DNA of 11,095 nt from an uncultured Oscillospiraceae bacterium (GTDB lineage Bacteria; Bacillota; Clostridia; Oscillospirales; Oscillospiraceae): the NCBI GenBank assembly GCA_934646185.1, contig CAKUEH010000051.1, forward strand, positions 1-11,095, read 5' to 3'. This document shows positions 5,968 to 11,095 of the stretch, one piece after another. How positions within the stretch are numbered: the stretch's first letter is position 1; each line of letters begins with the position of its first letter. A model generated the notes under the pieces. The model worked only from the letters and a program-made list of their open reading frames with translations. It had not been told where the DNA came from and ran no database searches. A program made the translations under genes and the position numbers.

Positions 5968-6840
5968 ATGCATAAGATCTATACGAGAAAAAAGTTTTGG
6001 CTGTTTGTGATGCCGATGCTCCTTCTATATTCGGTGTTCATTGTGTATCCGCTCGCTGCCGCGTTCTTTTTGAGCTTTACAGATTATCGCGGCATCGGCG
6101 GGTTTAACTGGAACAGTTTCGGCAACTATCTGCGGTTGGCAAAAGACCCGTACTTCTTTTTGGCGCTGAAAAACTCGCTGGTCTGTGCCGCGGCAATGCT
6201 GGTCCTTGTCCTCCCGCTTTCGTTTCTGCTGGCGCTGTGGCTGAACAAAGAAAACCGCAGAAACGCGGTTTATAAGGTCGTTATTTTTGCAGCCTATGTG
6301 ATCCCGGGCGTTCTGACCGCGCTGATCTGGTCCTTCATTCTGAAGCCGAACGGCGGTCTGATCAATGAGCTGCTGAAGCTCATCGGGGTGAAAGGCCCGC
6401 TCTGGATCAACAGTCCGAACGGAAATCTCACCATGATCTCCGTTTCGATCATCTGCACATGGAGCAACATCGGCTTTTATATGCTGCTCTGGCAGGCCGG
6501 TCTGAAAAGCATTTCCGGCGAGGTGCTGGAAGCTGCCGCGCTGGACGGCTGTACCGGCCTGAGCAAGATCTTCCGGATCATTCTCCCGATGCTCCGGGAA
6601 AATATGGCCGTGATCTGTATTTTCATTCTGACGTCCGCGCTGAAGATCTATGATACCGTATACATCCTGACAAGCGGCGGCCCCATGCATGCATCCGAAA
6701 CGATCGTATCGTATCTGTATTCCATGACCTTCGACAGTATGATGTATGGCTATGGCATGGCGATCGCTGTGGTGGAATTCGTGATCGCAGCTGCTATTTC
6801 GGTTCTTTCTTTGCTTCTGTCTAAGAAGAACGCCGACTAA
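5968..6840 (+). CDS. ABC sugar transporter permease, MalF/UgpA type
   Basis: The 290-residue integral membrane protein has about six hydrophobic segments, near residues 11-37, 69-92, 104-125, 154-176, 212-232 and 261-285. The cytoplasmic ATPase-docking EAA loop is clear: E-A-A at 188-190, G194 and I-x-L-P at 204-207. I start at ATG 5968, which has AAGGAGAG a few bases upstream; an in-frame TTG at 5953 lies before that ribosome site. It follows the GH36 gene by 53 bases and precedes the partner permease by 14 bases. It should form a heterodimeric channel with that partner, fed by the lipoprotein at 2385-3812. No ATPase is encoded in the window, so energy presumably comes from a shared MsmK/UgpC-like ATPase elsewhere in the genome. 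Confidence 0.93.
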   Translation: MHKIYTRKKFWLFVMPMLLLYSVFIVYPLAAAFFLSFTDYRGIGGFNWNSFGNYLRLAKDPYFFLALKNSLVCAAAMLVLVLPLSFLLALWLNKENRRNAVYKVVIFAAYVIPGVLTALIWSFILKPNGGLINELLKLIGVKGPLWINSPNGNLTMISVSIICTWSNIGFYMLLWQAGLKSISGEVLEAAALDGCTGLSKIFRIILPMLRENMAVICIFILTSALKIYDTVYILTSGGPMHASETIVSYLYSMTFDSMMYGYGMAIAVVEFVIAAAISVLSLLLSKKNAD

Positions 6841-6854
6841 TGGAGAGTGAAAAC

Positions 6855-7730
6855 ATGCTGAAAAAAGAAAGAACAATTTCTTCCGCGAAGGCAAAGCAGC
6901 GCCGGATCATCGGTGCGATTGCCGGAAATATTGCCCTCGCGCTGCTCGTGCTCATATTTCTGATCCCCATTATCTGGCTGATCTTTCTTTCGCTGAAAAG
7001 CGACGTTGAGATTTTCACAGAGCCCTTAAAATGGTACACGGAGGTGCATTGGGAAAATTATACGAATGCGTTCCGCCTTGTTCCGTTCGGGACGATGCTC
7101 TCCAATTCTGCGTTTGTCGTTCTGCTGGCGGTTCCGACCACTGTGATTTTCGATATTTTCGTTGCGTTTGCGATCGGTCGGATGCGGTTCGGAAACCGGC
7201 GGCTGCAAAACGGGATTTTCCGTCTGTTTGTGTTCGGTGTGATCGCGCCTACCAGCATTCTGATGTTCCCGGTATATCTGCTTCTGACGAAGCTCGGGCT
7301 TTATGATAATATCTGGGCCGTCGTTCTGACCCACATTGGCTGGGGCGCGTCCATGAACATCATGATCATGGTTTCGGGCTTTCGCGCTGTTCCGGATTCG
7401 CTGGAGGAGGCCGCGGTCATTGACGGCTGCAACATCTGGCAGCTTCTCTGGAAGGTGCTTGTCCCTGTAGCAAAGCCCGTCATTGCGACGTGCGTCATTC
7501 TTACGTTTCTTGGATGCTGGAATGATTTCGCGCTGGCGAAGGTCATGCTGAATTCGCCTGCCAATCGGACGATCTCTCTGGCTGCTTCCTATTTCAAGGG
7601 ACAGTTCTCCACAAATTATGCGCTGACTGCCGCCGGAAGCGTGATCCTCGTTGTTCCGCAGCTCATTGTATTTGTAATTTTCCAACGGTACATCATCGAC
7701 GGGGTTACCGCGGGCGCAGTAAAGGGATGA
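6855..7730 (+). CDS. ABC sugar transporter permease, MalG/UgpE type
   Basis: The 291-residue membrane protein has a basic N-terminus, a first hydrophobic segment at about 20-47 and further segments near 81-108, 122-145, 153-175, 206-224 and 258-280. The EAA loop is present: E-A-A at 185-187, G191 and V-L-V-P at 201-204, typical of the second permease in carbohydrate importers (family CUT1). I chose ATG 6855 because GGAGAG lies about ten bases ahead of it. The ATG at 6840, which overlaps the stop of the previous gene as TAATG, would add five residues but has a poorer ribosome site; it remains possible. The gene ends four bases before the deacetylase start, so the two are tightly linked. Confidence 0.93.
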   Translation: MLKKERTISSAKAKQRRIIGAIAGNIALALLVLIFLIPIIWLIFLSLKSDVEIFTEPLKWYTEVHWENYTNAFRLVPFGTMLSNSAFVVLLAVPTTVIFDIFVAFAIGRMRFGNRRLQNGIFRLFVFGVIAPTSILMFPVYLLLTKLGLYDNIWAVVLTHIGWGASMNIMIMVSGFRAVPDSLEEAAVIDGCNIWQLLWKVLVPVAKPVIATCVILTFLGCWNDFALAKVMLNSPANRTISLAASYFKGQFSTNYALTAAGSVILVVPQLIVFVIFQRYIIDGVTAGAVKG

Positions 7731-7734
7731 TCGT

Positions 7735-8430
7735 ATGAAACTTGTCGCATTCAGCTTTGACGACGGAGTCGTTCAGGATCGTCAGCTCGTGCAGGCGCTC
7801 AACCGTTATGGAATGAAGGGGACCTTTCATCTCAATTCGTCGCAATGGGGCGCCGTTCAGACCCTGGAGCATTTGGGAACGGTCATCAATTACTCCATAC
7901 TCTCCTTTGAGGAAGCTGCAGATGTTTACCGGGGACACGAGATCGCGGCGCATACATGGCATCATCCGTCCAACCTGCCGCTGCTGCCGGCCGAGCAAAT
8001 GCATCGGGAAATATCAGAAAACATCCGGGCACTTGAAGCCCTTTCGCACCGTCCGATAAGCGGGCTTGCATATCCATGCGGCATGACGGACGACAATGTG
8101 ATCGCATATCTGCGCGGCAGCACGTCTATCCGCTACGCACGGCTTGCGGAACCGTCCGGCAGCTTTCTTCCGCCGAAGGACTGGTATCGGTGGCAGCCCA
8201 CCTTCCGCGTGACGGATCCGGATCTTTCGGTTCGGGTACGATCGTTTTTAGATGCGCCGGACGATGGGATCAGGCTGCTGATGATCATGGGACATGCCTT
8301 TGAATTGGATAAAACCCCGCTCGGATGGTTCAACTTTGAACAGATCCTGCGGCAGATATCCGCTCAAAATGGGCTGATATATTGCACGAACGAAGAGGCG
8401 CAGCGGATCATTACGGACTCGGCGCATTAG
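7735..8430 (+). CDS. Polysaccharide deacetylase family protein (CE4/NodB fold), apparently cytosolic
   Basis: The 231-residue protein carries CE4 motifs in order: S-F-D-D-G (7-11) with D9 as probable catalytic base and D10 as metal ligand; H-T-W-H-H (73-77) giving metal ligands H73 and H77; A-Y-P-C-G (112-116) at the motif 3 position, where the usual arginine is alanine; W150 and W153 in the motif 4 region; and G-H-A-F-E (186-190) with H187 at the motif 5 position. There is no signal peptide or membrane segment, whereas most CE4 enzymes work outside the cell. It starts four bases after the permease stop, with its AAGGGATGA ribosome site inside that gene. In this operon it probably removes acetyl groups from imported oligosaccharides so that the glycosidases can act (inference). 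The metal site looks intact, so I do not regard it as inactive. Confidence 0.86.
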   Translation: MKLVAFSFDDGVVQDRQLVQALNRYGMKGTFHLNSSQWGAVQTLEHLGTVINYSILSFEEAADVYRGHEIAAHTWHHPSNLPLLPAEQMHREISENIRALEALSHRPISGLAYPCGMTDDNVIAYLRGSTSIRYARLAEPSGSFLPPKDWYRWQPTFRVTDPDLSVRVRSFLDAPDDGIRLLMIMGHAFELDKTPLGWFNFEQILRQISAQNGLIYCTNEEAQRIITDSAH

Positions 8431-8482
8431 GTTTGAATGTTCCGTCAGCTGCCGCAAACGACCGTGACCGAGGAAAGAAAAC

Positions 8483-10735
8483 ATGATAAACGAAGCGAAA
8501 TGGATCACCTGGGAGCATACGCCGGAGCATGAGAGCATGCCGCAGTTCACAAAGCGCTTTACGGTTCGCGGAGCGCTGAAAAAAGCGGAATTGTTGATAA
8601 CCGCGCTTGGCGTATATACAGCGAGCATCAACGGGCGGCGCGTCGGAGACTTCGTTCTGGCTCCCGGCTGGACTGCTTATCAAAAACGGCTGCAATACCA
8701 GAGTTACGATGTCACCGCGCTTCTGTGCACGGACAACACCATAAACGTAATTCTCGGACGGGGCTGGTACCACACCCACATTCCGCGCTTCATCAGCGAG
8801 GAGGCGTATGCGGCGCAGCATGGGAAGCTGGCCGGAAGGCCGCTGGGCATGCTTGCGCTTCTTACGCTTTTCTATACAGACGGCTCGACCGAAACGATCT
8901 GCTCGGATGAAACATGGCGCGTCTCAGAAAGCGCCGTCCGCTTTTCCGATATTTACGATGGTGAGATCTTCGATGCAGCTTTTTCTGCGGACGTCCCGGT
9001 CCCTGCCCGCATATTCGACGGCCCCACTGAAGCATTGATCCGGCAGGAGGGTGCAGAGATCCGCGAGCAGGAACGAATCTCCGCCGCAAGGCTGCTGATA
9101 ACACCAAAGGGCGAATATGTGCTGGACTTCGGGCAGAATCTGACCGGCTATATCGAAATTGCCGTGCATGCAAACGAAGGGGATGTCGTTGATCTTTCCT
9201 TTGCCGAGGTTCTCGATCAGGCGGGAAATTTTTATACCGCCAACTATCGCTCGGCCAAAGCGCAGTATATCTACTATTGCAAAAACGGCTTCCAGCGGTA
9301 TAAACCGCTTACTACGTTTTACGGGTTTCGATTTGTACGGATCAACCGCTATCCGGGCGGCGCGGCGCAGGCCTCGCCAGAAAACTTTACAGCGGTCGCA
9401 GTATATTCCGAAATGAAACGAACCGGGCGGCTGCGCTGCTCCAATCCATTGCTCAGTCGGCTGTTCTCCAATGTGGTCTGGGGACAGAAGTGCAATTTTC
9501 TGGATGTCCCGACCGATTGTCCGCAGCGCGATGAACGACTCGGCTGGACCGGCGACGCGCAGGTTTTTGCAAAAACCGCCTGCTTGAATTTTGACACAGA
9601 GCAGTTTTTCAAAAAGTGGCTGGCTGATCTGCGGGCAGATCAAAGGGACGATGGATATGTCGGTCAGGTGATACCGGACGTGCTTCAATCCGCTTATCCA
9701 TACGCGACGGCCGCATGGGGCGATGCCGCCGTGATCGTTCCGTGGGAAGTATTCCTGGCTTATGGCAATGCCTCGCTGCTGGAGCGGCAATATGCAAGCA
9801 TGTGCCGGTGGATCTCCTATATGACATCCACCACGAAGCATAAAGATCTTTGGATCGGCGTGCCGCACCGCGGGGATTGGCTCGGCCTGGACGCACCGGC
9901 CGGAAGCCGCAGCGGCGCGAGCCGGCCGGATTATATTGCATCCGCGTACTACGCCTACTCCACCTCTCTGGTCATAAAGGCAGGAACGGCGCTGGGAAAG
10001 GACGTATCCGAATATGAGGCGCTCTACAGGCGGATCGTTCGGGAATTCAGAGCCGTATTTCCGGATACCGCAACACAGACGGAATGTGCCCTTGCCATAT
10101 GCTTTCATCTTGCAGAAAACCCGCAGGCAGCAGCGGATGAGCTCGCCCGCCGCATCCACGATGCGGGCGATCAGCTGCAGACCGGCTTCGTCGGAACGCC
10201 GTATCTGCTGCATGCGTTAAGCGCTTACGGATATACGGCGCTGGCATATTCCCTCCTGCTCCGTGAGGAATACCCGTCCTGGCTGTATCCGGTCAAAAAA
10301 GGGGCCACGACCATCTGGGAGCACTGGGACGGCATTATGCCGGACGGTAGCTTCTGGAGCCCGGATATGAATTCATTCAATCACTATGCCTATGGCGCCG
10401 TGGCTGACTGGGCGTATTGTGTGGCCGCAGGCATCACACCGCTGGAGCCCGGTTATCGGAAGATCCGCATCGCGCCGCATCCGGACCCGCGTCTGGATTG
10501 GCTGCAGGCTTCCCTTGAAACGCGAAGCGGTACCGTTTCCTCTGAATGGCGAAAAGAAAACGGGATGTGGCGCTTTGACATCACGACCCCGGCAGAAACA
10601 CAGATCGTCATTGGCTCCCACGCGCAGCTGGTCGCGCCCGGCAGCTATGTTTTCTGGTCGGAACGGTGCTGCGGAGAGCTTCCGGAGCACAGCCCGGAAA
10701 CCAGTTTGCACAGAGTAGGGGAATCTCCGCTTTGA
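8483..10735 (+). CDS. GH78 alpha-L-rhamnosidase, intracellular
   Basis: The 750-residue protein matches GH78 throughout. An N-terminal beta domain has N-G-R-R-V-G-D and P-G-W-T-A-Y-Q-K-R (50-69), followed by Y-D-V-T; a further beta domain has L-D-F-G-Q-N-L-T-G-Y (214-223) and F-Y-G-F-R-F-V-R (279-286). The (alpha/alpha)6 barrel contains the acidic cluster C-P-Q-R-D-E-R-L-G-W-T-G-D (346-358, with D350, E351, D358) and T-I-W-E-H-W-D-G (610-617) with E613, the conserved acidic sites of this inverting family. The C-terminal beta domain follows F-N-H-Y-A-Y-G (632-638). Length is in the shorter range for GH78, and no signal peptide or carbohydrate-binding module is seen. AGGAAAG precedes the ATG, 52 bases after the deacetylase. 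It should release L-rhamnose from imported glycosides and is the last gene of the operon. No rhamnose isomerase or kinase lies in the window. Confidence 0.95.
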   Translation: MINEAKWITWEHTPEHESMPQFTKRFTVRGALKKAELLITALGVYTASINGRRVGDFVLAPGWTAYQKRLQYQSYDVTALLCTDNTINVILGRGWYHTHIPRFISEEAYAAQHGKLAGRPLGMLALLTLFYTDGSTETICSDETWRVSESAVRFSDIYDGEIFDAAFSADVPVPARIFDGPTEALIRQEGAEIREQERISAARLLITPKGEYVLDFGQNLTGYIEIAVHANEGDVVDLSFAEVLDQAGNFYTANYRSAKAQYIYYCKNGFQRYKPLTTFYGFRFVRINRYPGGAAQASPENFTAVAVYSEMKRTGRLRCSNPLLSRLFSNVVWGQKCNFLDVPTDCPQRDERLGWTGDAQVFAKTACLNFDTEQFFKKWLADLRADQRDDGYVGQVIPDVLQSAYPYATAAWGDAAVIVPWEVFLAYGNASLLERQYASMCRWISYMTSTTKHKDLWIGVPHRGDWLGLDAPAGSRSGASRPDYIASAYYAYSTSLVIKAGTALGKDVSEYEALYRRIVREFRAVFPDTATQTECALAICFHLAENPQAAADELARRIHDAGDQLQTGFVGTPYLLHALSAYGYTALAYSLLLREEYPSWLYPVKKGATTIWEHWDGIMPDGSFWSPDMNSFNHYAYGAVADWAYCVAAGITPLEPGYRKIRIAPHPDPRLDWLQASLETRSGTVSSEWRKENGMWRFDITTPAETQIVIGSHAQLVAPGSYVFWSERCCGELPEHSPETSLHRVGESPL

Positions 10736-10749
10736 ATGGCAGAAGCAAG

Positions 10750-10869
10750 TCAAGCATCGGATGATCCGTGATCCTGACCACCGGCATTGCCGGTGGCCTT
10801 CTTTTGTTCCGCTTCTGAAAAGGACGTCCGTTTGACCTGTTTGGCGTTCAAAATTGTGGTTCTGCGCAT
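10750..10869 (-). CDS. Possible 39-residue small protein of unknown function
   Basis: An open frame starts at ATG 10867-10869, with a perfect GGAGG ribosome site (10877-10881) seven bases upstream, and ends with TGA at 10750-10752. The peptide begins MRRTTILNAKQVKRT; it is hydrophilic, with a basic first half and a Gly/Ser/Asp-rich tail, and has no membrane segment. I recognise no family. Against it, codons 24-31 are the antisense of the plus-strand terminator hairpin and no good minus-strand promoter is visible. In its favour, the ribosome site is excellent and sits in an inverted repeat (10878-10916) that could mask it, a common design for controlled translation. It could equally be the decayed 5' end of a former gene. 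Confidence 0.3.
   Translation of the reverse strand: MRRTTILNAKQVKRTSFSEAEQKKATGNAGGQDHGSSDA
10778..10806 (+). terminator. Intrinsic terminator of the transporter/glycosidase operon
   Basis: An 8-bp perfect GC-rich stem (arms CCACCGGC at 10778-10785 and GCCGGTGG at 10789-10796) with an ATT loop is followed by CCTTCTTTTGTT. It lies 42 bases after the rhamnosidase stop codon. This is a clear Rho-independent terminator on the plus strand and marks the end of the operon. Confidence 0.88.
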
Positions 10870-10877
10870 AAATAATC

Positions 10878-10916
10878 CTCCATTTTCACGGCAAAAAATC
10901 TGGCGTCAAAATGGAG
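10878..10916 (-). repeat. Inverted repeat covering the ribosome site of the small ORF
   Basis: CTCCATTTT (10878-10886) and AAAATGGAG (10908-10916) are perfect 9-bp inverted arms. ACG/CGT can pair further inside after one C-C mismatch. In minus-strand RNA the downstream arm contains most of the GGAGG site (10877-10881) of the 39-codon frame, so folding would hide it from ribosomes. The segment also carries a 9-bp direct repeat AAAATCTGG at 10895-10903 and 10920-10928. A mobile-element end or chance remain alternatives. Confidence 0.5.
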
Positions 10917-10966
10917 AGTAAAATCTGGTATCGCGATTTTCAAACTCGGAGAAAACCGAATTTTTG

Positions 10967-11005
10967 ATAAAGAAAAGCTCCTCAGATTCCGAAAAATCTG
11001 AGGAG
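10967..11005 (-). terminator. Intrinsic terminator after tRNA-Leu
   Basis: On the minus strand an 11-bp perfect stem (arms 10995-11005 and 10978-10988) with a 6-nt loop TTTCGG is followed by CTTTTCTTTATC. It begins only two bases after the encoded CCA end of the tRNA, so it should end the tRNA transcript. Confidence 0.85.
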
Positions 11006-11006
11006 T

Positions 11007-11094
11007 TGGTGCGCGAGGCGGGACTTGAACCCGCACGTCCGGAGTGGACACTAGAACCTGAATCTAGCGAGTCTGCCAATTCCACCACTCGCGC
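11007..11094 (-). tRNA. tRNA-Leu, anticodon CAG, with encoded CCA
   Basis: The minus strand folds as a class II tRNA: acceptor arms GCGCGAG/CTCGCGC, a D-arm with GGTGGAATTGGCAGAC, an anticodon stem CTAGA/TCTAG with loop TTCAGGT (anticodon CAG, 11058-11060), a long variable arm of the leucine type, the T-loop GGTTCAAGTCC, discriminator A and CCA at 11007-11009. The long variable arm, discriminator A and anticodon agree on leucine, decoding CUG. The 5' end is one base from the window edge, so its promoter is outside. It is transcribed towards the rhamnosidase gene, with facing terminators between them. Confidence 0.96.
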
Positions 11095-11095
11095 A

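Noticed and set aside
6025..7685. Long minus-strand frames opposite the two permease genes
   Set aside because: Their products are His/Arg/Gln-rich and hydrophilic, as expected from antisense reading of membrane-protein genes; the sense frames have EAA loops and hydrophobic segments.
8924..10213. 429-codon open frame on the minus strand opposite the rhamnosidase gene
   Set aside because: It lies wholly inside a clear GH78 gene, shows no recognisable motif or coherent domain pattern, and is the kind of shadow frame that GC-rich codon use produces.
10736..10771. 11-residue plus-strand frame directly after the rhamnosidase stop
   Set aside because: It is too short, has no ribosome site of its own and carries no recognisable feature.
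10848..11088. Minus-strand frames running through the tRNA (for example beginning MVELADSLDSGSSVHSGRAG)
   Set aside because: This is the familiar false protein obtained by translating tRNA-Leu sequence; the RNA gene explains the region.
1..11095. CRISPR arrays, insertion sequences, phage genes, toxin-antitoxin or defence systems
   Set aside because: No regularly spaced repeats, transposase, integrase or nuclease motifs were seen in any frame examined; the content is carbohydrate metabolism plus a tRNA.

Overview
The window looks like one carbohydrate-utilisation locus from a Gram-positive, fairly GC-rich anaerobe, most likely a gut-type Clostridia (Oscillospiraceae/Lachnospiraceae-like). The grounds are strong GGAGG-type ribosome sites, a lipoprotein substrate-binding protein, an ABC sugar importer without its own ATPase, a LacI-family regulator, sigma-A-type promoters with TGn extended -10 boxes, and a tRNA-Leu with encoded CCA. 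The taxonomic placement is inference.

Layout. Minus strand, left part: the first 26 codons of a Gfo/Idh/MocA oxidoreductase (1-80) overlap by ATGA the end of an MBL-fold metallohydrolase (77-934); both follow one promoter (965-993). Next, also on the minus strand, is a LacI-family regulator (1046-2086) with its own consensus promoter. A 298-bp divergent region (2087-2384) separates it from a plus-strand operon: sugar-binding lipoprotein, GH36-like alpha-galactosidase, two ABC permeases, a CE4-type deacetylase and a GH78 alpha-L-rhamnosidase, closed by an intrinsic terminator (10778-10806). The right end holds a possible 39-codon minus-strand ORF with a sequestered ribosome site, a minus-strand terminator and tRNA-Leu(CAG) (11007-11094).

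How it works together. The 14-bp palindrome TGCAACCGATTGCA occurs exactly (once per orientation) at both catabolic promoters. It overlaps the -35 box of the metallohydrolase/oxidoreductase operon and lies just downstream of the -10 box of the transporter/glycosidase operon. A 12/14 variant lies in the lacI leader. The simplest reading is a single local regulon: the LacI protein represses both operons, and perhaps itself, until an imported sugar binds. None of the three carbohydrate-active enzymes has a signal peptide, so an acetylated, galactose- and rhamnose-containing oligosaccharide is probably imported intact and dismantled in the cytoplasm. The oxidoreductase/metallohydrolase pair may then oxidise a released sugar. 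The exact substrate cannot be read from the sequence.

Less ordinary points are the shared operator architecture, a 15-bp stem-loop between the binding-protein gene and the GH36 gene, an EF-hand-like loop near the N-terminus of the binding protein, a cytosolic CE4 enzyme with an altered motif 3, and the small minus-strand ORF next to the tRNA.
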